Below, one piece after another: positions 35,951 through 45,029 of a stretch of DNA of 64,000 bases. Under the pieces are notes generated by a model. The model ran no database searches. It was given only the letters and a program-made list of their open reading frames with translations, and was not told the DNA's origin. Positions within the stretch are counted from its first letter, which is position 1. Every line of letters starts with the position of its first letter. The position numbers were made by a program, and so were the translations under genes. The stretch comes from Tautonia sp040717455 (lineage in GTDB: Bacteria; Planctomycetota; Planctomycetia; Isosphaerales; Isosphaeraceae). The stretch is taken from contig NZ_JBFEFH010000008.1 in NCBI RefSeq assembly GCF_040717455.1, positions 124,001 to 188,000 on the forward strand, written 5' to 3'.

Positions 35951-38125
35951 GTGCAAGCTCGAGACGTGTTGAGGCTTCTTGCAGTCGTTCTCTCGTGTCT
36001 GATCGGGTCAGCCACCCCGGCGGCGGGCGCGGTTCAGGACCGCCCGGGGGCCGATCGGGCCGACTCCTGGAGCACGGCCCTGAAGGATCCGGACGTCGAG
36101 GTTCGCCGGGCTGCGGCGATCGCCCTCCGAGAGGCCGACGCGGAGACCCGTCTGCTTGCCTTGCCCGCCATGATCGGTGTCCTCATGGACGAGAAGGACG
36201 GCCAGGTCCGACTCCCTGTCCTCGACGCCGTGACCGACCTGGGGCCCGATGCGGCTCCGGCCGTCCCGGCCCTGCTCCACGCGCTTCGCACCCCGTTCGG
36301 CGATCGGCGGATGGAGCAGACCCATCAGGATTTCCGCGCCGCGCTGGCCCTGTCGAGCGTGGGAAGCCCCGCGGTCGGGGGGCTCCGCGAGACGTTGGGG
36401 GACCGCCGGGAGAACGTTCGGGCTGAAGCCGTGATGGCCCTCGGTCGGATCGGTCCCGATGCGTCGCCCGCCATCTCCGATCTCATCGAATTGCTCCGCG
36501 ACCCCAGCGATCGGATCGGGCGCGAAGCTTCGGTGGCGCTCGGCGCGATCGGCCCGGAGGCGGTTGGACCCCTGAGCTCCGCGGCCGAGCACTCCGACGC
36601 GGTCGTTCGTGCTCGGGCCGTCCAGGCCCTCGGACTCTCAACGACCATCGGTTCCGATCATCGGGTTCTTGAACTCCTGCTCCATCGCATTGGCGATTCG
36701 GCCCCGGAGGTCCGCGCCGCGGCGGTCGAGGCGATCGGCCGGTCTCCCGCGGACGATGCAACGCTGATCAGCCTGCTCGAACGCAGCCTTCGCGACGAGG
36801 TCGAGGGTGTCAGGGCCTCTGCGGTCCAACTGCTCTCCGAGCGGCTCGACCTGCTCAAGCAATTGGTGCCGCAACTGGATGACCTCCTTTCGGACTCGGA
36901 TGAAGGCATCGCCTGGCACGCCGCCTTCCTCCTGCATCTGCTTGGCCCTGACGCGGCGCCGACGCTGATCAACGCCCTGGGACGCGAAGGCAGTCAGGTC
37001 GATCAGATCGCCGAGGCCCTGGCTCTGATCGGCCGCTCCATTGCCGGTCCGCTCGCCGAGGCGGTCGAACACCCTGACCCTCGCATCCGTCGGGGTGCTG
37101 CGCTGGCAATGGGGCGGCTCCGGCCCCCGGCGCCCGGTTCCGTGCCGAGACTGATGCGTGGCCTCGACGACCCTGATCCCGACGTCCGTCGATCGTTTCT
37201 CGGTGCCATCGGGGAACTCGGCCCGAGGGGGCGTGACGCCCTGCCGGTGGTTCGCGACTTGCTCCGCGACGAATCGGCGGCGATCCGTCTTGAGGCGATC
37301 ACGGTGCTCCACCGCCTCGGGCCGAGAGACGATCGCCTTCCCGGTGACCTCGTTCTCGCGCTCGAGGATGACGACGAACAGGTCCAACGACGAGCGATCG
37401 AGACGCTCCGATCCCTTGGCCCTTCAAGCCGCCCTGCCCTGCCCGCGGTCATCGGGACCCTGCAGGATGCCCCTCCCGGAGTGCGCATCGCGGCGATGGA
37501 GCTGATCGCCGCGCATGGCCCGGCCGCGTCGGAGGCGGTGCCAGCGGTGGGCGCGATGCTCGACGACCCTGATCCGGCATTCCGGGTCATCGCCGCGGAA
37601 ACCCTGTCCGCATTGGGATCGGCGGCTCGTCCGATGGCTGATCGCCTGATCCCCCTGCTGGACGACGACGATCCCCGGACGCGGGAGGCCGCGACTCTGG
37701 CGCTGGGAAGTATGAAACTCGATCCGGAAATGCTGCGACCTCATCTGGTGCGGTCACTCCAGGATGACGCTGCCGGTGTCCGCGACGCGGCACGCCGAGC
37801 CATCCAGCGGCTGGGACCCGAGGGGGGGCTCTTCGTGCCCGACCTCATCGCGATGGCTGCCCTCGAATCGGACTCCCGGTCCGTCGAGCGATCGCTCAGG
37901 CGATTCGAGCGGACGGGGCCACACGAGCGGTCGATCCCCGAATTGATCGAACTCCTGAAGCATGATCATGAGTCCGTCCGTGGACTGGCGGTCAAGTTTC
38001 TGGGGCTCGCCGGCCCTGCTGCCCGGGACGCGATCCCCGCGCTGGAAGAATTCCAAGATGACCCCAGCCCCGGGGTCCGGGAGGCCGCGGCAGCAGCACT
38101 CGCGCAGATCCAGCCCGAATCCTAA
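35951..38125 (+). CDS. Exported HEAT-repeat protein
   Basis: A 724-residue protein starting with GTG and a signal peptide (about 1-26, ending near PAAGA). The remainder is an uninterrupted solenoid of HEAT/PBS-lyase-type repeats of about 35-40 residues, with the consensus L-x-D-x-x-x-x-V-R-x-x-A-A-x-A-L-G-x-I-G seen in units such as DPDVEVRRAAAIALREA and DPSPGVREAAAAALAQI. Such repeats bind proteins; no catalytic domain is present. It lies 83 bases after the DUF1552 gene in the same direction, so they may share a transcript. Confidence 0.92.
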   Translation: MQARDVLRLLAVVLSCLIGSATPAAGAVQDRPGADRADSWSTALKDPDVEVRRAAAIALREADAETRLLALPAMIGVLMDEKDGQVRLPVLDAVTDLGPDAAPAVPALLHALRTPFGDRRMEQTHQDFRAALALSSVGSPAVGGLRETLGDRRENVRAEAVMALGRIGPDASPAISDLIELLRDPSDRIGREASVALGAIGPEAVGPLSSAAEHSDAVVRARAVQALGLSTTIGSDHRVLELLLHRIGDSAPEVRAAAVEAIGRSPADDATLISLLERSLRDEVEGVRASAVQLLSERLDLLKQLVPQLDDLLSDSDEGIAWHAAFLLHLLGPDAAPTLINALGREGSQVDQIAEALALIGRSIAGPLAEAVEHPDPRIRRGAALAMGRLRPPAPGSVPRLMRGLDDPDPDVRRSFLGAIGELGPRGRDALPVVRDLLRDESAAIRLEAITVLHRLGPRDDRLPGDLVLALEDDDEQVQRRAIETLRSLGPSSRPALPAVIGTLQDAPPGVRIAAMELIAAHGPAASEAVPAVGAMLDDPDPAFRVIAAETLSALGSAARPMADRLIPLLDDDDPRTREAATLALGSMKLDPEMLRPHLVRSLQDDAAGVRDAARRAIQRLGPEGGLFVPDLIAMAALESDSRSVERSLRRFERTGPHERSIPELIELLKHDHESVRGLAVKFLGLAGPAARDAIPALEEFQDDPSPGVREAAAAALAQIQPES

Positions 38126-38420
38126 CCATCGGCGATCATTTGTGATCCCCCCGAACTCGATGCAGGAGTCTCCTCTCCTTTGCGAGCCTCTTGCATCGGT
38201 TCTGCCCAGGTCGCAGACTGAGGCGATGCGATCCCCCTCCAGCCAATGACTGAGGGCCGATCGGAGTGGAATAGTGTCGACGCGGAGCGGGGAATCTCCA
38301 GCCTGCGGCGACTCGACCTGATCCCGAGTCTGGCGCCCCCTGGTCGATCGAGGTCTCTTCAGCACACTGAAGCGAGATCCGGCGCCTCACATCGGAACCC
38401 CTGATCGCTGGGAGATCACG
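38126..38420. other. Spacer before the dipeptidase gene
   Basis: 295 bases between the HEAT-repeat gene and the dipeptidase gene. I see no gene, no strong hairpin and no recognisable promoter pair. Confidence 0.35.
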
Positions 38421-39782
38421 ATGCATCGTCGAGGATTCCTGGGCACCTCGGCCACGCTGGCAATGGCCGGTTCGATCGGGCTTCGGCCCGGGATCGGGAG
38501 CGGCGCTCCCCAGAACGAGGAATCCTCCGGGACGGCCGCTGATCGCGAGCCGGATCCGAAGATCGCCAGGGCACGCGAGGTGGCCCTGGGGCTGTTGAAT
38601 CCGACTCGCGACGAGTTGGAGCACGGGCTGAGGCTCCACGCGGAGTCCCTGGTGTTCGATGCCTACGGTTTCGCCCCGCGGGCAGCCATCGACGGCGAAG
38701 CCGTCCGGAACGCGGTCGAGGCAGGTGCGTCGACCATCGAGGTCCAGGACCTCACCGAAGAGATGTCCATGACGCGTCCCGCGATCAACCAGGACGAGCG
38801 TGCCGATTTCGCCGCCGCCTGGATCGCTTCGGGGGTCACCTGCATCTTTCAGAATGCCGGCGAGGAAGGGCAAGACCCGCTTCGCTTGATGAAGCGACTG
38901 GCCCGCTTCACCTACCTGACCGACATGCTGCCCGAGACCCTCCGCCGCGCAGCCTCTCCCGACGACATCCTGGCCGCCAAGGACGCGGGCAAACGCTGCC
39001 TCTACCTGACGGGCAACGGCGTTCCGCTGACGCAGCAGTGGGTCTCAGTCCAGGATGAGCTGAGATACATCCGCATCTTCTTTCAGCTCGGCATTCGGAT
39101 GATGCACCTGACCTACAACCGCCGCAACATGATCGGCGACGGCTGCGCCGAGCCGGCCAATGCCGGCCTGAGCGACTTCGGGCGGGCCGTGGTCGCGGAA
39201 ATGCATCGCCTGGGGGTCATCCCCGACGTCGCCCATAGCGGTTGGCAGACCAGTCTCGAGGCCGCCCAGATTTCGGATTTCCCGGTCGTCGCGAGCCACA
39301 CCACCTGCGAGGCCCTGCACCGGCACATTCGATCGAAGCCTGACGACGTCATCCGAGCGATTGCCGACACCGGCGGCTACATCGGGATCTGCTGCATTCC
39401 CAGATTCCTCGGCGGCAAGGGAGACATCAACGCATTCCTCGATCACATCGACTATGCCGTGCGCCGCTTCGGCGCCGATCATGTGGCCATCGGGACCGAC
39501 GTCGCCTACACATCGCGAGCCGCGGCGGCCGAAAGCCGCAAGGTCCCCTCGCGCGGCCGTCGCCGCGACCGCTGGGAAGCCCTCTGGCCCGATGACCCCT
39601 TCGTCACCACCCCCGAAGCCACCGAAAGCCTCGCCTGGACCAACTGGCCGCTCTTCACCGTTGGCATGGTCCAGCGCGGGCACTCCGACGACGCCATTCG
39701 CAAGATCGTCGGCGGCAATGTCCTCCGTGTCGCCCGCGATGCGTTCCAGCGATCGATCGGCGCCCCGAATCCCACATCCTGA
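38421..39782 (+). CDS. Exported membrane-dipeptidase family (M19) peptidase
   Basis: A 453-residue protein. The N-terminus MHRRGFLGTSATLAMAGS is a Tat-like signal. The amidohydrolase-fold M19 family is shown by the segments IRMMHLTYNRRNMIGDG, VIPDVAHSGWQT, VVASHTTCEALHRHIRSKPD, GGYIGICCIPRF and HVAIGTDVAYTSR, which include the metal-binding His and Asp positions. Family members hydrolyse dipeptides, and some act on other amides; the substrate here is not known. The N-terminal HxD metal pair is less clear (FDAYGF rather than DGHND), so activity should be viewed with care. Confidence 0.9.
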   Translation: MHRRGFLGTSATLAMAGSIGLRPGIGSGAPQNEESSGTAADREPDPKIARAREVALGLLNPTRDELEHGLRLHAESLVFDAYGFAPRAAIDGEAVRNAVEAGASTIEVQDLTEEMSMTRPAINQDERADFAAAWIASGVTCIFQNAGEEGQDPLRLMKRLARFTYLTDMLPETLRRAASPDDILAAKDAGKRCLYLTGNGVPLTQQWVSVQDELRYIRIFFQLGIRMMHLTYNRRNMIGDGCAEPANAGLSDFGRAVVAEMHRLGVIPDVAHSGWQTSLEAAQISDFPVVASHTTCEALHRHIRSKPDDVIRAIADTGGYIGICCIPRFLGGKGDINAFLDHIDYAVRRFGADHVAIGTDVAYTSRAAAAESRKVPSRGRRRDRWEALWPDDPFVTTPEATESLAWTNWPLFTVGMVQRGHSDDAIRKIVGGNVLRVARDAFQRSIGAPNPTS

Positions 39783-40031
39783 CGTTCACGGACGCCTTCG
39801 CCGACGACCTCCGGTCGATCGATTTCAACCGGGCATCTTCGCCAAAGGGTGCGAGGTCACACTTGCCAACGCTCGATCCGAGTCAGATCGAAGGGGTCAG
39901 CCACCACCGCAACGCCCCAGGCCAGGCAATACCTGTGGCTTCTTCGATCGAAACGCATCCAAGATCAACACAACGCTGATCCCTCACCGACGCGGGGCAG
40001 CATGATGACACACATCATCACAAAGGCTTAT

Positions 40032-40059
40032 GATGGATTTCAGGGTGGCGGCCCGCAAG
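40032..40059 (+). repeat. Left terminal inverted repeat of the IS1595-type element
   Basis: The sequence GATGGATTTCAGGGTGGCGG and the following CCCGCAAG match the reverse complement of 41064-41090 with a few differences and one length change, marking the left end of the element. Confidence 0.8.
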
Positions 40060-40147
40060 GGGGGCCATCTTGTTTCAATCGCCCCGATCCCTCGGGCTCC
40101 TCAACGGCTCGCCCCACTCCTTCGACCGGCATCCGAGGCGTTGATCG

Positions 40148-41094
40148 ATGGTGAACATCCAGGACCTCTTCGACGACGCCAAGTGCTACCAGGCGATCCG
40201 GGAGATGCGTTGGCCCGACGGCGTCACCTGCCCTCAATGCTCCTCGGATTCGGTCATCAAGAATGGCCGGGATGACACCGAGCCCCATCGCCAACGCTAC
40301 GAGTGTCGGGGCTGTCACCGTCGCTTCGACGACCTCACCGACACCATCTTCGCCGGCCATCACCAGCCACTGCGGACCTGGATCGCCTACCTCTACCTCA
40401 TGGGCCTGAACCTCTCGGGATTGCAGATTGTCCAGGAGCTCGAGATCAACAAGGACAACGCCCGGGTGATGATCCAGCAGCTTCGCCAGGGGATCGTCGA
40501 GCGTCGCCCCCCGGTCGCCCTGGAGGGGGAGTTCGAGTGCGACGAAGTCTAGGTGGTGGCCGGACATAAGCGCCATCCCGAGGCTGTCCGAAAAAAGGGC
40601 GTCCTCCCCGACGGCGACGGCTGAAGGGGGAGCGAGGCCGGGGGACACTGGCCAAGGAGAAGCCGCCGATCTTCGACATGATCCAGCATGGCGGCGAGGT
40701 GGTCATTCGCATGCTGGAGAACGTCAAGTAGGTGACCATCGGGCCGCTGATCGAGCGGACGATCGCCAAGGGGGCGCTGGTCTACACCGATGAATATGAC
40801 ATCTACAGCCGGCTGGTCGAGTGGGGTTACGATCACGAGACGGTCTGCCATGCGGCGGGCGAGTATGCCCGTGACGACGGCGGGGATGGATTCTGGAAGG
40901 TGCATGTCAACACGCTCGAAGGGTTCTGGTCGCTGCTCCGTTCGTGGCTCCGTCCCCATCGGGGAATCCCACAAGAGAGCCTTCCGCTGTACCTCGGATT
41001 CTTCGAGTTCGTGCACAATGTCCGGGCCCGGGGCAAGAGGCTGTTGGGCTCGCTGATTGGCCTCTTGCTCGCACCACCCCGGAATCCATCTTGA
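40148..41094 (+). pseudogene. IS1595-family transposase, broken by two nonsense codons and a frameshift
   Basis: The N-terminal part (codons from 40148) has the family zinc ribbon (CPQC...CRGC) and the first catalytic acidic residue in GEFECDEV. It is interrupted by TAG at 40550-40552 where Tyr is expected. A one-base loss near 40597 shifts the frame, and a second TAG lies at 40729-40731. The C-terminal part resumes as VTIGPLIERTI, TDEYDIYSRL with the second acidic residue and NTLEGFWSLLRSWLRPHRG, ending at 41094. All the fragments together make one complete ISXO2-like transposase of about 315 codons. Confidence 0.9.
41064..41090 (-). repeat. Right terminal inverted repeat of the IS1595-type element
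   Basis: The reverse complement begins GATGGATTCCGGGGTGGTGC and pairs with the left repeat at 40032-40059. It overlaps the last codons of the transposase remnant. Confidence 0.8.
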
Positions 41095-41122
41095 GCCATC
41101 AAAATTACCATCACGCCAGTAA

Positions 41123-41464
41123 TCATTGGAAATAGCCTTGCCAGGATTTCCGATCCCGGTAGGGTCGTTCCTGTCGTCGGCGATGACGCCGTCGACCGGG
41201 GCGAAGCCTGCCGGCTCGGGCGCCGAGGGCGAAATGCCCCGGTCCCCTGGCACCGTGCGGCGGGAACGTGTCGCCCTTGAGCGTCGAGTCGGGGGCGAAG
41301 ACGGGCAGGACGCCGTCGCCGACCCGGAAGAAGACGTGCCGCCCCGCTTCCCTGCTCATCATCTCCGGTCCAAGCACGTCCCGGTAGGACGCCTCGTCGG
41401 CGTCCGGGTCGTCCACGTAGACCGCCGTCTCGACGATCGCCTCGATCCTGGTCGGTTCGACCAT
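41123..41464 (-). CDS. Glyoxalase/VOC-fold protein, probably truncated at the C-terminus
   Basis: A 113-residue frame with GGGGAGG before the ATG at 41464. The first ~75 residues fit a vicinal-oxygen-chelate protein: IEAIVETAVYVDDPDADEAS, YRDVLGPEMMSREAGRHVFF and HFALG, with the strand-helix order of one VOC half. After HFALG the frame turns into an Arg-rich tail unlike the family, where a strand ending in YFRDPAGNxxEL should follow. The 3' end lies 25 bases from the IS1595-type remnant, so loss of the real C-terminus by a frameshift or deletion near the insertion is likely. Confidence 0.65.
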   Translation of the reverse strand: MVEPTRIEAIVETAVYVDDPDADEASYRDVLGPEMMSREAGRHVFFRVGDGVLPVFAPDSTLKGDTFPPHGARGPGHFALGARAGRLRPGRRRHRRRQERPYRDRKSWQGYFQ

Positions 41465-41517
41465 CCTCGCCTCCCCGGCTGAGGGAAGTGACCCCGAGCA
41501 CGGATTCGCTCCGATCG

Positions 41518-42114
41518 TCACCCCACTTCGCCCAGGAACTTGAGCAGTTCGACATGGAACGCCGCCGGGTCGCTCATGTATGGGGCGTGGCTGCCCCCGG
41601 GGATGACGACCTTCCTCCCCGACTTCACCGAGTCCACCAGCAGGTCGGCATGCCCCTGTGGTACGGTCGTGTCGTTCTCGCCCCAGATCGCCAGGACCGG
41701 GGCGGTCACCCGGTCCAGCATCGCCCGGTGCTGCGAGATGCCCACCGGGGCGACCGCCACGAAGCCCGAGACCCGCTCCGGGTCCTCGGTCACCAGCGGC
41801 AACGAGAACCGCCCGCTCATCGACGGCGAGACGACCACCGGCTTCTCGACCTTGAGCAGGTCCAGCAGGACTCGGAGCCAGGTCCGGTGCGTGCCCAGGC
41901 TCGGCGAGGACCTGCCGTAGCCGGGCAGGTCGACGGCGAAGGCCCGATACCCGGCAGCGGACAGCGCCTCCAGGGTGCCGATCTCCTCCCAGGTCGCCGA
42001 CGAGAAGCTCGCCCCGTGCAGCAGAACGACCGGGCGACCGCCCTCAGGACCGGCAACAAGGCAGTGGACCCGCCCGCCCTCGACCTCGACCCATCGGGAT
42101 CGGTGCTCGCTCAT
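41518..42114 (-). CDS. Alpha/beta-hydrolase
   Basis: A 198-residue alpha/beta-hydrolase. PVVLLHGASFSSATW carries the oxyanion-hole HG motif, FAVDLPGYGRSS follows, and VVSPSMSGRFSLPL is the nucleophile elbow (SMSGR, Ser in S-x-S-G). The Asp is in IWGENDTTVP and the His in PGGSHAPYM. Substrate unknown. The ATG at 42114 overlaps the stop of the upstream gene (ATGA), so translation is coupled. Confidence 0.93.
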   Translation of the reverse strand: MSEHRSRWVEVEGGRVHCLVAGPEGGRPVVLLHGASFSSATWEEIGTLEALSAAGYRAFAVDLPGYGRSSPSLGTHRTWLRVLLDLLKVEKPVVVSPSMSGRFSLPLVTEDPERVSGFVAVAPVGISQHRAMLDRVTAPVLAIWGENDTTVPQGHADLLVDSVKSGRKVVIPGGSHAPYMSDPAAFHVELLKFLGEVG

Positions 42115-42836
42115 GGTCGCCTCCGCTTGCGTGTACCCGAAGCCGGGCGGTCGATCTCGATTCCCTGCTCCTCGAACCATCGGACGAGCCCCGCCTCCAG
42201 CACCGCCGTCGCCTCGGCCAGCGTGCCGGGCCGGTCGTCCTCGAAGTCCAGCCCGCCGTAGCCGATCGCCCGGACGACGAAGCCGAAGGTCTCCTGGTCC
42301 CCGATTTCCACATGGCCGTAGCCCCGGACGTACTCGGCGATTGCCGGGAAGAGCGACTCAATCCTCGCCTGCTCGGGGGTCGGCCTCGCCATCCCCTCCT
42401 TCTTCCGCTCCTCCAGGATTCGGAGGAGTTCGGCGTAGGCGTCCTCGATGACGGGGAGCCCCCGCTCGACGGAGACCTCGACCTCGATGCCGATCTCTTC
42501 CAGGTGGGGGAAGAGCCCTCGCCACTGGTGGTGCCCCCGCAGTCGGACGAGCCGGGGGCGGTGGGCACGCCCGGTCAGCGGACGCCTCATGGCGTGCGCC
42601 AGGAGCGTGGCGAGGTCGTTGACCGAGGGCCTGCCGTGGACCGGCAGTTCGGCGAGCAAGGAGCCGTCCTCGGTGCCGACCACCATCCCCTGGTAGTGCG
42701 TCTCGCCCTGCTCGATCGGTTTGGACAACGCCCGGAAGTCGGCCTCCCAGGTCTCGTCTTCCTGCGGGAGGCGCTTCATCTGGCTCTTGACCAACGCCAC
42801 CCCCTTGCCGAGCTTCAGTTTCTCCTCGTCGGGCAT
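42111..42836 (-). CDS. Conserved hypothetical protein (DUF6930-like)
   Basis: A 241-residue soluble protein starting MPDEEKLKLGKGVALVKSQM, with GGGGAGG before the ATG at 42836. The central part (TWEADFRALSKPIEQGETHY, LLAHAMRRPLTGRAHRPRLV, IGIEVEV) resembles the DUF6930 family as I remember it: a strand-rich start, a helix, and then a strand about paired values. No function is known. The C-terminal 60 residues (EIGDQETFGFVVRAIGYGG) are conserved-looking but not recognised. The gene overlaps the alpha/beta-hydrolase gene by four bases. Confidence 0.82.
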   Translation of the reverse strand: MPDEEKLKLGKGVALVKSQMKRLPQEDETWEADFRALSKPIEQGETHYQGMVVGTEDGSLLAELPVHGRPSVNDLATLLAHAMRRPLTGRAHRPRLVRLRGHHQWRGLFPHLEEIGIEVEVSVERGLPVIEDAYAELLRILEERKKEGMARPTPEQARIESLFPAIAEYVRGYGHVEIGDQETFGFVVRAIGYGGLDFEDDRPGTLAEATAVLEAGLVRWFEEQGIEIDRPASGTRKRRRP

Positions 42837-43014
42837 GGTCAGCCTCCCCTCGACGATGGCATCTCCCTCTGGACAACTGCCCGCCGATGTCGTTGATTGG
42901 AGCGTGCCGGTCCGTCGCTCTCCCTCGCAGCACGACAGATACCATGTTCGTCGGGACGGCGACGACCGATGTCGCACGATCACACTCGGGATGTCCCTTC
43001 ATCGAGGTCGAACC

Positions 43015-43947
43015 ATGGTCCGCTGCCGTGTCCTGGCGATCATATCAAGTCTCTGGTTCGCCGTCCCGAGCACGCTGGGCGACGAGCCCCGTCGGGTCAT
43101 CATCGACGCCGACACCGCCAACGAGATCGACGACCTCTACGCCATCGTCCGTGCCCTGGTCGCTCCCGAGTTCGAGGTCGAGGGGCTGACCTCGGCACAC
43201 TGGAGCCGCTCGACCGAACCCAACGACACCGTCCATCAGAGCCAGGCGATCAACGAGCAGATCCTCGGACGGATGGGGCTCCTCGATTCGGTCCCCCACC
43301 CCGTCGGAGCGGACCGCTCCATGCCGGACTCGGAGACCCCGGTCGACTCCCCCGCCGCCCGGCTCATCATCGCCCGAGCCCACGCCGGAGGACCCGGGGA
43401 CAAGCTCCTGGTCGTGGCGCTCGGCGCCTGCACGAACCTGGCGTCCGCCCTGCTGCTGGACCCCTCGATCGAGGAGAAGGTCGTCTTCGCCTTCATCGAC
43501 GGCGACTACAAGGACGGCAAATGGGGTCCGGGCATCTTCAACTGGAAGAACGACATCCACGCCGTCCGGGCGATCTTCGAGTCGGGGGTCGAGTACGTCC
43601 ACATGCCCGCACGCTCGGTCAGCGTGGAGATGGAACTTGCGAAGAACGAGGTCGACGAGCACCTCAAGGGGCGGGGCGGCGTCTGGGACCTGCTGGTCGA
43701 GCGGTGGGAGACGTATCCCCGTACCGCCGGCAGAGAGAAGAAGACCATGTGGGACATCGCCCTGGTCGAGGCGCTGCTGCGCCCGGATCTTGCGACCCCC
43801 GTCGTCGTCGGGGCGCCGATCATCCACGACGCCGAGACGGTCGAGCAGCATCCGGAGAACCCCCGGCGGGTGACGGTCTTCCAGGCGATCGACGCCGAGG
43901 GCATGCGGCGGGACTTCTGGGAGGCGATCGAGGCCGCCATACGATGA
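43015..43947 (+). CDS. Exported inosine/uridine-preferring nucleoside hydrolase family protein
   Basis: A 310-residue protein. Residues 1-20 form a signal peptide (VLAIISSLWFAVPSTLG). RRVIIDADTANEIDDLYAIV is a close variant of the family's calcium-binding DxDxxxDD motif, though here the first residues read DADTANEIDD, so the Asp set is slightly altered. Further family features are VALGACTNLASALLLDP and the C-terminal WDIALVEALLRPDL. The reaction would be N-glycosidic cleavage of nucleosides, outside the cytoplasm. The ATG at 43015 follows GAGG; an upstream in-frame ATG exists near 42991. Confidence 0.88.
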   Translation: MVRCRVLAIISSLWFAVPSTLGDEPRRVIIDADTANEIDDLYAIVRALVAPEFEVEGLTSAHWSRSTEPNDTVHQSQAINEQILGRMGLLDSVPHPVGADRSMPDSETPVDSPAARLIIARAHAGGPGDKLLVVALGACTNLASALLLDPSIEEKVVFAFIDGDYKDGKWGPGIFNWKNDIHAVRAIFESGVEYVHMPARSVSVEMELAKNEVDEHLKGRGGVWDLLVERWETYPRTAGREKKTMWDIALVEALLRPDLATPVVVGAPIIHDAETVEQHPENPRRVTVFQAIDAEGMRRDFWEAIEAAIR

Positions 43948-44028
43948 TCCTCGGGCATGCGGCACGCCAGAGGTTCCTCTTCGTCAGGGGGAGCGCTCGC
44001 TTCGAGACGGATCGAAACCCCGATGCCC

Positions 44029-44641
44029 TCAACACTTCAGCCACCGCAGGTCTCGATTGACCTCATCCGGTTCGAACGCCTCGGGGTCGAACTCCCCACC
44101 AACCCACTCCAGCAGTTCCTCGTGCTGCTCGTGCCCCGGGTCCCGGATCGCATCGAGGAACTCGGCGTAGCCCCACGGCCCGCCCACGTCCTCCGGCGGG
44201 CAGGACCGCCTGCCGTCCACGCAGACCGGGTAGGGCTTCCCCTCCCCGGGCGGCAGCACCTTCTCGACCAGGACCTCGTGGTCCCAGTCGTCGCCGAAGT
44301 CGTAGGTGTAGCCGAATCTGGCCTTCTCCCTCGTGAAGAGGTCGCTGAGCCTGACCCGACCGGCGTCCTCCATGTCGAGTTCGGTGGCGCCCCTCGGGTC
44401 GGTGTAGCCCTCGTCGCCGACCTCGAAGGAGTAGAGGTGGTAGTTCGCCCAGCCCATGGCGACCTGGAATGCCGAGGTCACGCCGGACCTTGTTGTAGAG
44501 GGCGCGGCTGATCTCGCCGGGGTGACCGGCCTTCGCCCAGCGTCGGTTGATCTGCCCCAGGTCGAGGTCGGTGTCCTTGTCCAGGGCCTTGCGGAGGAAG
44601 TCCGACTTGGTGACCCGCTTCTCGGCCTTCTACTTCTCCAT
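44029..44641 (-). pseudogene. Chimeric remnant: small regulatory-type protein fused to a 5'-truncated pRiA4b ORF-3-like gene
   Basis: From ATG 44641 (GGAGGGACGT upstream) the frame reads MEK, then TAG at 44630-44632, then KAEKRVTKSDFLRKALDKD, LGQINRRWAKAGHPGEISRA and LYNKVRRDLGI. This looks like a small planctomycete protein with a nonsense codon at position four. From about 44465 a different frame reads VAMGWANYHLYSFEVGD, FGYTYDFGDDWDHEVLVEK, CPPEDVGGPWGYAEFLDAI and WVGGEFDPEAF, the C-terminal two-thirds of a pRiA4b ORF-3-like domain, up to the stop at 44029. The N-terminal third of that domain (the PPIWRRI part) is missing. A deletion joining two genes is the simplest reading. Confidence 0.75.
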
Positions 44642-44705
44642 ACGTCCCTCCGATCTCGGGGGGATTGCCCCTGACTCACCCTGCTCGGGGGTGATCGACC
44701 ATGGA

Positions 44706-45029
44706 TCAACTCGGACCTTCGGCGGTGACCTGGGCCGCACGGATCGCATCCCCGGACCATGACAGTAGCGCCTCCTGGTCGTCGAGCACGTCCTGGGGCA
44801 CCTCGTAATACGACTTGAGCGTCTGCCTCTCGTTGGGCCGGAACGGACCCATGCCCCGGGTCAGGTAATCCGGCTTCGAGGATTCGTCCACCTTCAGGTA
44901 GAGCCGGTCCCGGTAGACGATGGCGAAGATCATGCCCCGCCAGTAGACCCCATGCCCGCCGAACATCGCCCGGCTGCTGATGTCCCCGAACGGGCTCAGG
45001 TGCCCGAGGAACTCATCGACGCCGATCAT
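44706..45029 (-). CDS. TfoX N-terminal-domain protein
   Basis: A 107-residue protein containing the TfoX-N fold: SSRAMFGGHGVYWRGMIFAI, then YLKVDESSKPDYLTRG and SYYEVPQDVLDD. In gammaproteobacteria TfoX/Sxy regulates competence, but stand-alone N-terminal-domain proteins are widespread and uncharacterised. The ATG at 45029 overlaps the stop of the upstream methyltransferase gene (TGATG); a GTG one codon earlier also overlaps it. Confidence 0.9.
   Translation of the reverse strand: MIGVDEFLGHLSPFGDISSRAMFGGHGVYWRGMIFAIVYRDRLYLKVDESSKPDYLTRGMGPFRPNERQTLKSYYEVPQDVLDDQEALLSWSGDAIRAAQVTAEGPS

Larger units (their letters stand above)
40025..41097 (+). mobile_element. Decayed IS1595-family insertion sequence with terminal inverted repeats
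   Basis: About 1.07 kb. Imperfect inverted repeats begin GGCT at 40025 and end AGCC at 41097, with the best-conserved part reading GATGGATTyC.GGGTGG on both ends. Flanking 8-mers ATCACAAA (40017-40024) and ATCAAAAT (41098-41105) agree at six of eight positions, fitting a worn 8-bp target duplication, as is usual for the family. The transposase inside is broken, so the copy cannot move by itself. Confidence 0.85.

Noticed and set aside
39618..39626. GCCACCGAA, matching the tRNA-Thr 3' end and possibly an attachment-site copy
   Set aside because: Only nine bases match, it lies inside the dipeptidase coding region, and no integrase gene exists in the window.
39898..39967. Interrupted inverted repeat (GATCGAAG...CTTCGATC) after the dipeptidase gene
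   Set aside because: The arms are separated by about 40 bases and broken by mismatches, so a functional terminator cannot be supported.
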